The translations under genes were made by a program, and so were the position numbers. Source: Streptomyces sp. HD (GTDB lineage Bacteria; Actinomycetota; Actinomycetes; Streptomycetales; Streptomycetaceae). Taken from it: a DNA stretch of 64,000 nucleotides. The notes beneath the pieces were generated by a model. It saw only the letters and a list, made by a program, of their open reading frames with translations. It searched no databases and was not told where the DNA came from. The stretch is from the NCBI RefSeq assembly GCF_028369295.1, contig NZ_JAQMYP010000016.1, positions 106,243-170,242 of the forward strand, given 5' to 3'. This document shows, in pieces, positions 1 through 9,115 of the stretch (positions are counted from its first letter, which is position 1; each line of letters begins with the position of its first letter).

Positions 1-26
1 GTCGTGACGAAAGTGTCTTCGGGCAG

Positions 27-677
27 TTACTGCGGCGGCTGCCGGAAACGGCGGTTGCGCAGGGCCAGTTCCAGTGCGAGGCAGATGTCCGGTTCGGACA
101 GCGACTGCCCGAACAGGGCATGCAGGCGGCGCATGCGGTAGCGCACCGTCTGCGGGTGAACGTTCAGTGCCCGGGCGACCTCCGGCGCAGCACGCCATTG
201 AAGCCATGCCAACAGCGTGGCCTCCAACTGCTCCCTGCGCAGCGGAGTGCACCGGTTCAGCGGCTCCAGCATGGCCGCGCCGAGTGAGTCCGCCACCTGC
301 CGGTTGTTCGCCAGGATCCAGCCGGCCGGATGGTCCACGGCGCGGTGGACGCCGCGCGCATTCCGTCCCAGCTCCGTCAGCACATACTCCGCCCAGCGCA
401 ACGACGTTCCGGCGAGCGCGAGGGGGACGCTCGGGCCGACGACGGCCGAGGAGCCGCAGAAGGCAGCGCCGAGAGCGGTGGCCGCGTTCCGGCCGGGGCC
501 GGAGCCGGATTCGGCGACGAGCACACGCACCCGGTTCGCGGACACCTGCCATAGCACGCGACAGCCGTCCGGGACATGGACGCTCGTACGGGTGTCTCGG
601 GAAACGACCGCCTGCACGGACTGGGGCAGCGGCCAGCAGGCGGCCGCCGCCAGTTGTTCCAGATCGCGACTCTGCAA
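27..677 (-). CDS. PucR/CdaR-type C-terminal helix-turn-helix protein, probably 5'-truncated
   Basis: The last ~70 residues carry the PucR C-terminal helix-turn-helix signature: a segment beginning LEATLLAWLQW, then VARALNVHPQTVRYRMRRLHALFG, and an LALELALR tail. These proteins are transcription factors that usually run to 400 or more residues with a long sensory N-terminus; only 216 residues follow the TTG at 677. The same frame stays open upstream to a TAA at 867-869 and reads like genuine coding sequence (for example LYAARQRLFAALTGEQRLQ), but holds no ATG, GTG or TTG before 677. The gene therefore looks cut back at its 5' end rather than freshly started at 677. A short intact regulator using the TTG start is the alternative. 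Target genes are unknown. Confidence 0.6.
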   Translation of the reverse strand: MQSRDLEQLAAAACWPLPQSVQAVVSRDTRTSVHVPDGCRVLWQVSANRVRVLVAESGSGPGRNAATALGAAFCGSSAVVGPSVPLALAGTSLRWAEYVLTELGRNARGVHRAVDHPAGWILANNRQVADSLGAAMLEPLNRCTPLRREQLEATLLAWLQWRAAPEVARALNVHPQTVRYRMRRLHALFGQSLSEPDICLALELALRNRRFRQPPQ

Positions 678-974
678 CCTCTGTTCACCGGTGAGAGCCG
701 CGAACAGTCGCTGCCGGGCGGCGTACAGCCCACCACCGGAGGGCGGTTCGGGCGGATGAGGGGAGGCGTTCTCGGGGCCCTTCGACGGGCGGGTGACGCG
801 GGGCGTGGACTCAGGGTGGGGGAACAGTGGGGGCTCCCTGGTGAGGATGATCTTGGGGTCGTCCCATTACCCCAGGCCTCCGGACGCCACCGCCAGAGGT
901 GACGGCGCGCCCCGTGTTGAACGTGTTGAACGATGAACTTCTGGGTGTGTCTCAACGTGCGTAGAGAACCGCCG

Positions 975-2375
975 TCAATGGCCGTAGGGGCGCGTCGACA
1001 CCGGGCCCTGTCGCAGCAGGTCCTGCGCCTGCTGCAGCAGGTCGGCGGCCGGCCTGGCCCGGCCGAAGGAGCCGACCATGCCCAGCAACTCGCCCAGAAC
1101 GCCTGCCATGTCGGCGCTGCGGAGCCGGGAGAAGTCGGGGAGGAGCTGCTGGAGCGTGGCACATGCTTCGTCCAGGAGCCCCAGCCGGAGCTGGGCATAG
1201 GCCGTGTTGGCCATGACGGTGACGCGGAAGCGGCGGTTCCCCTGCGGGATGTTCCGCAGCGATGTGCGCAGCACCGACACTACGTCGCCGGGCCGGTTCT
1301 GGAAGACAAGGACCCCAGACCGCTGCCAGTGATGCCTGGCCAGCAGTTCCTCAGTGGTGGCGGATGAACCGCCGCAGCGGGACAGGCTCTGCTCGGCGGT
1401 GTCCAGGCACCGCTGGGCGGCCCGCATGTCGCCGACGGCCGCGTACGCTATCGCGAACTCGCCCTGGGCGAAGACGACCGCGTCCGGAGCGCACTCGGTG
1501 AGCAGAACCTGGGCCGCGTCGGCCAGGTGGGCCGCCTTGCCGTACTGGCCCAGAAGCCGCGCCACCGTGGCCGACCTGGCGAGTGCCGTGACATACATCG
1601 TCCGGTCGTCCGCGCCCCGGGCCAGCTGCGCCGCGATGCCCAGATAGCGCTTGGTGAAACCGTATTGGCCGTCCTCGAAGTACATCAGGGACAGCCACAG
1701 CGTCAGTTCGGCGGCCCTGGACATGAGGGCCTTACGAACTCCGTCGGCCATCGGGGAGCGCAGCCAGACGGCCACGTCGTCCGCGAGGCAGGCGGCGAGC
1801 GCGCTGGTGCCGTGGCCGCCGCCGAACGTATCCCAGACCGCGTTGTAGTACCGGCCCATGGCTTCCAGGCCGTCGACCTCACTCATCCCGATCCGCCAGT
1901 GCGGACCTCCGGTCGACGGCCGTTGCACCGGACCACACAGACCGGTGCCGCCCGAACTGTCGTCGTCCGCCCAGTCCGGCGACGGCCAGTCGTCGGCCAA
2001 GAGGCTCCGGCGCATCGACTCCCTGAGCACGGGGTCGAGATAAGCCTCTCTGAGTTCTCCGAGCCTCACCAGCGGATCGGGGGATCCCGGCAATGCGGCT
2101 CCGGGTATGCCCGGGGGCGCCAGTCCGGTGTCCGTGACGGGGACGGTTCGGCCGAGCTTGCGCGAGAGCGCCTCTGCGGCCAACTCGGGGACGGGCGGCC
2201 GGGGACGGACGCCCCGGACCCACTGGGCAACGGCTGTCCGGTCGTAGCGCAGCCGGAGCCCAGACGAAGCGCCGAGGGTGTTGACGGCGCGGGCCAGTGC
2301 CTCGTACGTCCAGTCCGACTCGCGGATCAGCTCGCGCAGCCGGTCGTTCGGGGTGCGGTGATCGGTTCTGCTCAT
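975..2375 (-). CDS. XRE-like HTH regulator with TPR-like C-terminus
   Basis: Residues 8-70 resemble the Streptomyces helix-turn-helix domain seen in XRE/BldD-like regulators (LRELIRESDWTYEALARAVN, then YDRTAVAQWVRGVRPRPPVP). The long C-terminal half is alanine- and leucine-rich helical repeat sequence of the TPR kind (for example LGIAAQLARGADD, AHLADAAQVLL, AQRCLDTAEQSLSRCGG). I chose the ATG at 2375, giving 466 aa; the frame stays open further upstream, but that stretch is basic and low in recognisable structure. Proteins of this architecture are pathway or developmental regulators in streptomycetes, some sensing peptides. The ribosome binding site is weak, and no obvious partner gene lies next to it, so the target is unknown. 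Confidence 0.72.
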   Translation of the reverse strand: MSRTDHRTPNDRLRELIRESDWTYEALARAVNTLGASSGLRLRYDRTAVAQWVRGVRPRPPVPELAAEALSRKLGRTVPVTDTGLAPPGIPGAALPGSPDPLVRLGELREAYLDPVLRESMRRSLLADDWPSPDWADDDSSGGTGLCGPVQRPSTGGPHWRIGMSEVDGLEAMGRYYNAVWDTFGGGHGTSALAACLADDVAVWLRSPMADGVRKALMSRAAELTLWLSLMYFEDGQYGFTKRYLGIAAQLARGADDRTMYVTALARSATVARLLGQYGKAAHLADAAQVLLTECAPDAVVFAQGEFAIAYAAVGDMRAAQRCLDTAEQSLSRCGGSSATTEELLARHHWQRSGVLVFQNRPGDVVSVLRTSLRNIPQGNRRFRVTVMANTAYAQLRLGLLDEACATLQQLLPDFSRLRSADMAGVLGELLGMVGSFGRARPAADLLQQAQDLLRQGPVSTRPYGH

Positions 2376-2592
2376 GGCCTGTTCTCTGGGGGTGCGAACG
2401 GCATCGGAAGCGGAGGCACGAGCGACCGCAGCGCGGGACTGGGTGCCGCCGTGGCAGCCCCGGATCCCCACGGTCATGGATCCCTGCAGATTCCGACCTC
2501 GGCGGCAACGTGGTCTGCCGTCCCCTCTGACGGGCTTGTGAGCAGTGACGTTCCATGAATTCTGCGGTGATGTGATGTTGGAACAGTGATCA

Positions 2593-2787
2593 GTGAGTGA
2601 CGGGGCGCGGGTCCTGGGCCTGGCCGAGGTCGTCGACCACTTCAAGCTGAACAGTGAGGAGACCGGCTGGCCGGGCAACAAGACCGGAGCCACCCGGCTC
2701 GGCTTCGCCGCGCTGTCGCTGAACAAGGAGGGCAGCGTCTGCCGGCTGCCTGTTGCCGCCGGCGCCACTCAACTTCGGTATGCATGA
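2593..2787 (+). pseudogene. Fragment resembling the N-terminus (DUF4158) of a Tn3-family transposase
   Basis: A 64-codon frame contains LAEVVDHFKLNSEE and GNKTGATRLGFAALS, which match the general look of the DUF4158 N-terminal domain of Tn3-family transposases (a helix followed by a ..RLGFA(L/V)L.. motif). Past that point the similarity stops and nothing downstream continues a transposase. It sits between a regulator and a terpene synthase gene on the other strand and is best read as a transposon scar. The assignment rests on one short motif. Confidence 0.35.
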
Positions 2788-2822
2788 GCCTGGCATGGCC
2801 CCTTGAGGGTTTGCGTGGCCGG

Positions 2823-3872
2823 TCAGGCGATCAATTCCCACCACCATGCGATTTCTGGCAGTGCCGATGGCACCAAATGATGTGGCTGCGGGGCAGCAAC
2901 GACCCGAAACGCCACGGGGTCACCGTTCACGTCATATCGAGGCGACCGGAGCCCCCAGTCCAGGTTTCCTCGCACCAGGTGCTCAAGCTGTACCAGGTAT
3001 CGCGTCAGCTCAACGCTCGCACCCGCTCGTGCCTGTCGGATCAGCTGCATGAAGAGTGCCATCACCATGTTCCGCAGCTCGAACGCTTTCCTCGCGGCGT
3101 ACCCGGCTGGGTGCCCCTCCTGCATCAGAGCCGACACGACGTTCATCTCCAGCGTCCCCTCCAGGGCCTCCTTTTTGTAGGAGTACAGATCGCTGTCCAC
3201 GGTCACCAGCAGATACGCCGCTTCCGTCACCGCCCGTACCAGCGGCGACTCCAGCTCGGCGTTCGGCAGCACTGTCCCTTCCGCGATCTGGATCACCACC
3301 ACGCAGTACCGGATGGCCCGGTCCATGTAGCCGAGATTCAGATAGTCCCGGAAGCCCAGCACCTTGCCCATCTGCCGGTGCGCCACCACCGACAGCGCAC
3401 CCACGTACCATTCGACCATCGAGTCGATCCATCTCCGCACCGTGTCCGGCCGGCACTTGGCTCTGATCTCCGCGGCACACGCACGCTGCGCGGCGACCGC
3501 ACGATCGAGCCCGGGGAAGCCGCTCGGCAGCGGCTCCGCCTCGGGCGACGCCAAGGAACGGACCAGCCGACCGACCAGCAAGGACACGTGGTCAGGACTC
3601 CGGCAGATTGGCCCGCTGTCGAAAAGCAGGTCATCCAGTGCGAAGGTCACGTACGCGTGGCGCGTCGCCAGGTCGAGCATTTCCCGATCCCCATCAGGAG
3701 CCCAGCGGCACACCATCTGGCCGTAGTCACTGTTGTCCTGTCGCGTGCCTGTGCAGATCCCCATCGCCCTTGCCCAGCGCCGCGCTGCTTCGTCAACCTG
3801 CGCCGCCTTCGGATGAACTGCAGGTTCGATCGGGCAGTAGAAGCAAAAGTCATCGAACTCAGCAAATGCCAT
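2823..3872 (-). CDS. Class I terpene synthase (terpene cyclase)
   Basis: The 349-residue protein has the length and motifs of bacterial class I terpene cyclases, which ionise a prenyl diphosphate with Mg2+ and cyclise it. The aspartate-rich motif is DDLLFD at residues 80-85. The second metal site reads SDLYSYKKE at 227-235, so the first ligand of the usual N-x3-S-x3-E triad is Ser227 rather than Asn. A late SPRY segment matches the conserved Arg-Tyr pair near the C-terminus, and an early HP pair (His20-Pro21) is also typical. GGGGG lies just before the ATG at 3872. No prenyltransferase, P450 or methyltransferase is adjacent, so it looks like a stand-alone terpene gene. The product cannot be told from sequence alone; a sesquiterpene is plausible. 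Confidence 0.9.
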   Translation of the reverse strand: MAFAEFDDFCFYCPIEPAVHPKAAQVDEAARRWARAMGICTGTRQDNSDYGQMVCRWAPDGDREMLDLATRHAYVTFALDDLLFDSGPICRSPDHVSLLVGRLVRSLASPEAEPLPSGFPGLDRAVAAQRACAAEIRAKCRPDTVRRWIDSMVEWYVGALSVVAHRQMGKVLGFRDYLNLGYMDRAIRYCVVVIQIAEGTVLPNAELESPLVRAVTEAAYLLVTVDSDLYSYKKEALEGTLEMNVVSALMQEGHPAGYAARKAFELRNMVMALFMQLIRQARAGASVELTRYLVQLEHLVRGNLDWGLRSPRYDVNGDPVAFRVVAAPQPHHLVPSALPEIAWWWELIA

Positions 3873-4317
3873 GATTCCCCCGGAACCTGTGCGGGCCGTT
3901 CAGGAAGGCCCTGGGTGGACGATTCCCTTTCGCGGAGGCGCGGAAGCTTGCCGAGGCTGCGCGTGCCGCCGTGGGATGGCGTTGGTCGTACGGTTGCCGC
4001 ATGGGGCAGGGACGGGGTGCTCCGCCTGCGGCTGGCCGCAGGGACGCCGGGGCGAGGCGGACTGTCCGGGGTGCAGACGGATTCGCAGCGTTGGGGCCCG
4101 TGTTGGCTGGGGTTTGGATTCTGAACCGCCAGTCGACTGGGTTGAATGACACAACGACTGGCTTCAGTGTCAAAGGACACCTGCTGCGAACGGGCTGGTT
4201 GTGTAGAGCGGGGCAGGTATGGCTCTGTTCACGAGAACCGACAGCAGATGTTCACCACTTCGGGAGGCACCTGGGTGAGCCCCGGAATCGAACTGCTTGA
4301 GCCTCGTGACACAGGCG
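3873..4317. other. Non-coding gap between terpene synthase and MFS gene
   Basis: About 445 bases with open frames on both strands but no motif, start or codon pattern I trust. It must contain the promoter of the terpene synthase gene. No terminator hairpin of convincing strength was seen. Confidence 0.4.
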
Positions 4318-5613
4318 TCACAACACGTCAGGTGCGCTCTCTTGGGCGGGATCCTTGGATGCCGGGTGATCCGGACCGCCGGCCGGGTCGGCGGCACGCA
4401 GCGCCGCTTCGACTCGGCGGTTGTTGGTCATGGATGCTGTGACGGCCGTCATCGTCAGGAGGAGGACGGCGGCGGCGTAGAGCGGGGTGCGGATGTCGTA
4501 GGTGGTGGCCAGCCAGCCGCCGAGGAAGGCCCCGATGGGGGCGGCGCACATGGCCAGCATGCGGGAGGTGGAGGCGACCCGACCCATGAGGTGGGCCGGG
4601 ACGATCGCCTGCCGCAGGGAGGGCCCGAGCACCATCGTGGCGCCCATGCCGGCTCCGCAGACGGCGAGCGCCAGTCCGGCCACGTACGGGTTCGGGGCAG
4701 CGGCCAGGCCCAGGATGGCAAGCCCTTCGACGACGGCTGTGCAGGTCAGTGCGGTGCCGGTGCCGAGTCGTCGGCCAAGGTAGGAGGCGATGCCTGCACC
4801 GAGCAAGCCGCCGGTGGCCTCCGCCGTGAGGAGCAGGCCGAAGCCGTAGGTGTCGATGCCGAGGCGGTCGTGCGCGAAAAGAGCCAGGACGGTCTCAACA
4901 GCGAGGAAGGCGACGTTCCCGACTGCCGGGCGGAGCGCGAGCCCGAGCAGCAACCGGTCCCGGAAGACGTACGACGCCCCGGCCCGCGCCTGCCGAAGCA
5001 GCGACTCGCGGACCTCCGGCACGGGCCGGGGCATGGCGGGAAGCGACCGTACGAGCAGTGCGGAGAGCATGAACGACACCGCGTCGGCGAGCAGCGGAAC
5101 GGCCCGCCCGAGCGCGAGCAGCGCACTGCCCGCAGGCGGCCCCGCGAAGCCCGACATGGCGGTCTGGGCTCCGCGCAAGCGAGAGTTGGCTCGCTCCAGG
5201 AGTGCGGGGTCGCGGCCGAGCAGATCCGGCAGATAGGCCGTGGCGGCCGTGTCGAAGAAGAGTCCACCGAGGCCGAGCAGGAAGGCGACGGCCGCGACCA
5301 GCGGAATGCTCAGCACGTCGAGCGCGGCTGCCGCCGCCGGTATCGCGAGCAACACCGCACGCGCCGCGTCCATGACCCACATCGTGCGCCGGCGGTCCCA
5401 GCGGTCCACCAGTGCACCGCCGAGCACCCCGAACAGCAGCCACGGCAGCGTCCCGGCGGCCGTGACGACGGCGAGCGCCATCGGCTCCCGCGTCAACGTC
5501 AACGCGAGCAGCGGCAGGGCGGCATGCGACACCCCGTCACCGAGCGAGGACACCGTCTGCGCAGTCCACAGCCGTCCGAACCCCGTCGGCAACTTCCGAA
5601 CACCTGAGGTCAC
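4318..5613 (-). CDS. MFS transporter (EntS/MFS_3-like efflux protein)
   Basis: A 431-residue hydrophobic protein with about 12 predicted membrane segments. It opens with GFGRLWTAQTVSSLGDG, typical of the MFS_3 drug/siderophore efflux branch, followed by the conserved loop GGALVDRWDRRRTM after helix 2. It is translationally coupled to the ArsR-family gene upstream by a 4-base ATGA overlap (5610-5613). This regulator-plus-exporter pairing suggests the repressor senses the exported compound. The substrate is unknown. Confidence 0.85.
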   Translation of the reverse strand: MTSGVRKLPTGFGRLWTAQTVSSLGDGVSHAALPLLALTLTREPMALAVVTAAGTLPWLLFGVLGGALVDRWDRRRTMWVMDAARAVLLAIPAAAAALDVLSIPLVAAVAFLLGLGGLFFDTAATAYLPDLLGRDPALLERANSRLRGAQTAMSGFAGPPAGSALLALGRAVPLLADAVSFMLSALLVRSLPAMPRPVPEVRESLLRQARAGASYVFRDRLLLGLALRPAVGNVAFLAVETVLALFAHDRLGIDTYGFGLLLTAEATGGLLGAGIASYLGRRLGTGTALTCTAVVEGLAILGLAAAPNPYVAGLALAVCGAGMGATMVLGPSLRQAIVPAHLMGRVASTSRMLAMCAAPIGAFLGGWLATTYDIRTPLYAAAVLLLTMTAVTASMTNNRRVEAALRAADPAGGPDHPASKDPAQESAPDVL

Positions 5614-6149
5614 TTGGCGCCCCCCTTGGCCTGCTCGCGCGGTGCCGGGTGGAACAGTGCGAAGACGAGTGACGCGTCCGGCAGCGACGGATCGGACAGC
5701 TCCCGGTACTCGTCCGCCAGTGCCTGCAGCCGCGCCCCCAGCTCCGCGAACTGCTCGTCGGTGAGCCGCAGATGCGCCATCCGTACGTGCCGCTCGCCAT
5801 CCACCGGCGACGCCTCCAAGTCCGCCACCGCATGCCGCATCAGCACATCCGGCCCTCCCTCGCCCGGATCCGGCAGCACGATCGCCCGCGCGGCCATCGC
5901 GTAGTACCGCTCGGTGACACCCCGCACCTTCCGCGTCCGTACCACCTTCACCAAGCCGGCCCGCTCCAGCAGCCGCACGTGATAGCTGGAACTCCCCTTC
6001 GCAAGGCCCACCCGCTCGGCGATCTGCGTAATCGTCGCCGGCGCGAAGCGAAGCACGGCCATGATCCGGTGACGCGTGAGATTGGAGACGGCGCGCAGCT
6101 GCTCGTCCGTGGTGACGTGAAACGTCTCGGGAAGATCGTCAGTAGGCAT
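5610..6149 (-). CDS. ArsR-family winged-helix transcriptional regulator
   Basis: The N-terminal 90 residues form an ArsR/HTH_20-type winged helix: SNLTRHRIMAVLRFAPATIT, then IAERVGLAKGSSSYHVRLLERAGLVKVV and a wing with RGVTERYYAM. The C-terminal half is a helical effector/dimer region. No metal-binding cysteine cluster is visible, so it is probably not a classical arsenic or zinc sensor. I start it at the ATG at 6149 (179 aa) rather than further upstream because a perfect 10-bp inverted repeat at 6155-6180 lies immediately before this ATG and would otherwise be inside the gene. It heads a two-gene operon with the MFS exporter. Confidence 0.82.
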   Translation of the reverse strand: MPTDDLPETFHVTTDEQLRAVSNLTRHRIMAVLRFAPATITQIAERVGLAKGSSSYHVRLLERAGLVKVVRTRKVRGVTERYYAMAARAIVLPDPGEGGPDVLMRHAVADLEASPVDGERHVRMAHLRLTDEQFAELGARLQALADEYRELSDPSLPDASLVFALFHPAPREQAKGGAK

Positions 6150-6154
6150 GCGAG

Positions 6155-6180
6155 CAATGGTCAATGATTCTTGACCATTG
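6155..6180. promoter_or_regulatory. Probable operator of the ArsR-MFS operon (perfect inverted repeat)
   Basis: CAATGGTCAA at 6155-6164 and TTGACCATTG at 6171-6180 are exact reverse complements separated by TGATTC. The palindrome ends five bases before the ArsR start codon, the usual place for autoregulation by a dimeric winged-helix repressor. Confidence 0.7.
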
Positions 6181-6377
6181 AGCAAGGGGATTTCGCGCGG
6201 ACCTCCAGAATCTGCAGCCCGGCGCGCGAGACCTTCTGCCAAAGCCCCTCATGCGCTGCCGATCCGGGCAGCTGTGGCAGATCAGACCAAGACCAATCTC
6301 AGCGGCACTTTCCGTACCTCAACATGCCTCGGCAAAAATCGAACGACCGCTGGCCGTCGTGCCTCCCTAAGTGGTGA

Positions 6378-7348
6378 GGCGACGTCGCGCTTCTCATCGG
6401 TAGGGGAGGAGTCGGGGAGACGAAGATCGTGACGGCCCTGTGCGAAGCGCTGCGCGAGGCAGAGCCCGCCGTCGAAGTACGGGTGCTCGGCCCCGACTTC
6501 GCCATCGGCCCGGGCTCGTTCAGGGAACTGCCGAGCACGGCAGTCTGCTGATGATCGTCGACGACGCACACGACAACACCCTCCCCCTGGAAAGGATTGT
6601 CTCCGCGGTCCGGAGTGCCAACGGCTCCGCCAACGTGCTGCTCTCCCTACGGCCCTACGACGTGGCCCACGACCGCCGCGCACTGGCCCAGGCTGGCCTG
6701 CACGCGAACGAGGCCACCATGGTTGAGATCGGGGACCTGGAGTTCGACGACGTCCTCTCCCCGGCCAGCGAGATCCTGGACGAAGCGGCACGACTCCATG
6801 CACCGAGTCTCGCCACCGCGGCACGGGATTGCCCGCCGTTGATCGTCACCGGCGCGGCACTAATCAACAGCGGCGCCCTGGATCCCCGGAGATTCGAGGG
6901 CGACGAGCAACTCCGCCTGGAACTCACGGACCGGATCGCCGAAGCGCTGACCGCCGATCCGGCATCCGGTCAGGTACCCCAGGACCTGCTTTCCGCCCCC
7001 GCCGCGTTCCAGTCTGTGCGGCTCGCGGAACCGGAGGTCCGCACGTCGCTGGAAGCCCTGACCGGCTTGCCGTTCGACGTCTGCGCCCAGCACTTGGCGA
7101 CCTTGAAGGGCGCCGGGGTGGTCCTGAGCCATAGCACCACCGTGCGTCTGGTGCCGGACCTGCTGGGGGACGCCCTGCTCGTCAAGGCGGCACGTCACAA
7201 CAGCACAGGTCTGCCCACGGGCTACCTTGCCAGAGCCATGGAAGCCGGCCAGGGAGGTGGTCCGCTGGCGCACGTCGGGGCTTGGGCCGAGGCGGATAGT
7301 GGATGGCGGCGAATGGTGTTGGGGGCAATCGCTTGCTGCAGAACGTAA
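6378..7348 (+). pseudogene. Decayed P-loop (STAND-like) NTPase gene fragment
   Basis: Two reading frames join into one NTPase. The first (from 6378) reads GDVALLIGRGGVGETKIVTALCEAL, a Walker A loop in which the essential Lys is Glu, and runs into TGA TGA just after FRELPSTAVC. The second frame picks up at about 6530 with GSLLMIVDDAHDN, a Walker B strand, followed by helical sequence of the winged-helix part of a STAND-type ATPase up to TGYLARAMEA, then degenerates. The 5' end is cut at a TGA at 6375. A one-base shift near 6530 reconnects the two halves. Such large NTPases are often regulators or phage-defence proteins; this copy is clearly dead. Confidence 0.6.
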
Positions 7349-8067
7349 CCGCGGACCGTGGCGAACGCCTAACGGCCCCCGATGGAGCAGGATCGAGCAG
7401 GATGCGGCCGGATGGAAGCGGATGGATATGTCCGTTCCGTCGGTGAAACGCAGGTGAGACGCGTCACCAATTTAGGTTCGAGTCCCACCCGCCCCACTGT
7501 GCACTCCTGTGACCTGCGAAAACGTCTCATCGGGGGGTGCAGATTAAGGGGTTTGGGCCACGGGGCTGAATCCTCTGCTCGTGAGTTCGACTCCGTTGCT
7601 GGCGGCGTTAGTTCGAGCCGCTCTGACCTGCGCGGATGTCTTGGTCCGGCATAGGGGCAGGGCTCCGCAGGTGGCGTGCGGGAGGGATATGGAGCCGGAT
7701 TCGGGACGCGGGCAGGACGCGAGGAATCGAGGGCTTGCGGTCGGCGTGAGGCTTGGTGCCCGGACGATGCGGGAGCAGCGGTAGATGCCGTCGGGCATGG
7801 GGCACCAGGCAGGTCGCAGATCGCGACGAGGTCGGTGGAGATGCTGTCGTCCCACAAACAACGGCGTGAACCGGCCATGTGCAAGCGAAGGGTCTGGGCC
7901 TTCGACTGATCACGTATCTGGTCCCCGGCGGAGCCCTGTCGGGCGGCTGGAGCGAAGGACCTGTTGGCGTGCGGGACTGCCGTAAACGATGGGCACACCG
8001 TCCTCCACTTGGGCGATGACTTCGCGCGAAGTGACCACCTGACGACATCACAGGTGAACGCGGCGCT
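7349..8067. other. Non-coding stretch after the NTPase remnant
   Basis: About 720 bases with no convincing gene. A long minus-strand frame is open here but is rich in Arg, Pro and Ser without domain motifs. The motif GGTTCGAGTCC at 7475-7485 looks like a tRNA T-arm, but I could not build a tRNA around it. The stretch may be a scar of an excised or decayed integrative element. Confidence 0.35.
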
Positions 8068-8976
8068 TCATCGCCCTCCGGCGACCGCCGCGCTGTCGCG
8101 CAGGAAGCCCGTGAAGGCTTCGGCGGCCGGGGTCAGGGCGTGGTCGCTCATGCGTACCAGGAGGATGCGGCGCACCGGGGCGGGGGGCAGGAGCGGCAGG
8201 ACGCTGACGCCTCCTCGGATGCCCTCCAGGGCCAGGGTCGGAGCGAGGGCGACGCCGATGCCGGCGGCGACCATGGCCTGGGCCTCCTGGTAGTCATGGG
8301 CCTCATAGGCGATCTGCGGCTCGAAACCGGCCGCGCGGCAACTGCGGGCGAGGGCCTCGGCCACCGGGTGGTGGTCGGCACGGGTGATCCAGGCGTCGTC
8401 GGCGAAGTCGGCGAGCGCGGCCGAAGAGCGGCCGGCGAGGGGGTGGTCCTTGCCGACGAGGAGTGCCGGAGGGTCGTCGACGAGCGAGGTGACGACGATG
8501 TCCTCGCGGTCGATGCGGTTCCAGTCGTAGTCCCACATCAGGGACATCTCGATCTCGCGGTTCTCCAGCATCGCCCACAGCCCCGCGATACGGGCGCTGC
8601 GCACCGTCAGCCGCACGTCGGGGTGCGTCTGGCGAAAGGCGATCACGGCCCGGGGGAGGAGGGAGGCGCCGACGGTGGGGAAGGTTCCGACCCGGAGCGT
8701 GCCGGCACGCAGTCCCGCGAAGTCGGCGAGTTCGTTCTCCGCGGCCGTCAGTTCGCGCTCGATCCGCTGTCCACGCTCGGCCAGCGCGCGCCCCGCGTCG
8801 GTGAGTGTGACACCCCGCGCATGACGCTCCAACAGCGGCTGCCCCGCCTCCGCCTCCAGGCGGCTGACCTGCTGCGACACCGCTGACGGCGTGTAGTTGA
8901 GGGCGCGTGCGGTCGCCGTGACCGAGCCCCGGCGGGCGACCTCGGTGAAGAGCAGGATGCGCCGGACGTCGAGCAT
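8068..8976 (-). CDS. LysR-family transcriptional regulator
   Basis: Residues 1-60 are a textbook LysR winged helix (LLFTEVARRGSVTATARALNYTPSAVSQQVSRLEAEAGQPLLERHARGV in outline). They are followed by a periplasmic-binding-like effector domain starting near LRVGTFPTVGASLLP. GGAGGT sits six bases before the ATG at 8976 and lies inside the longer alternative frame, so the ATG is the right start. It is divergent from the prpF-dctA pair, with the shared promoter region at 8977-9115, and most likely controls those genes in response to an organic acid. Confidence 0.88.
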   Translation of the reverse strand: MLDVRRILLFTEVARRGSVTATARALNYTPSAVSQQVSRLEAEAGQPLLERHARGVTLTDAGRALAERGQRIERELTAAENELADFAGLRAGTLRVGTFPTVGASLLPRAVIAFRQTHPDVRLTVRSARIAGLWAMLENREIEMSLMWDYDWNRIDREDIVVTSLVDDPPALLVGKDHPLAGRSSAALADFADDAWITRADHHPVAEALARSCRAAGFEPQIAYEAHDYQEAQAMVAAGIGVALAPTLALEGIRGGVSVLPLLPPAPVRRILLVRMSDHALTPAAEAFTGFLRDSAAVAGGR

Positions 8977-9115
8977 CTCGCCACCTCCAGCGTTCACTTC
9001 AGCTTAATACCCATGCAGATTTCCGAGATTGTACTTCACGCTGCTCGCGCCCACTGTGGATCGCACCCCCGCACGGAAGTGCCGTCGGGGTCGGGGTTCT
9101 CACGAGGAGTCTGTT

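Noticed and set aside
4297..5607. Plus-strand open frame opposite the MFS gene (436 codons)
   Set aside because: It is the antisense of a clear 12-helix transporter and is made of Gly/Arg/Glu-rich shadow sequence.
7475..7485. tRNA T-arm-like GGTTCGAGTCC, suggesting a tRNA gene or attachment site
   Set aside because: Only two to three stem pairs form outside the loop, and no acceptor, D-arm or anticodon arm can be drawn upstream.
7369..7998. Long minus-strand open frame (about 209 codons)
   Set aside because: Arg/Pro/Ser/His-rich with no domain; long open frames by chance are normal at this GC content.
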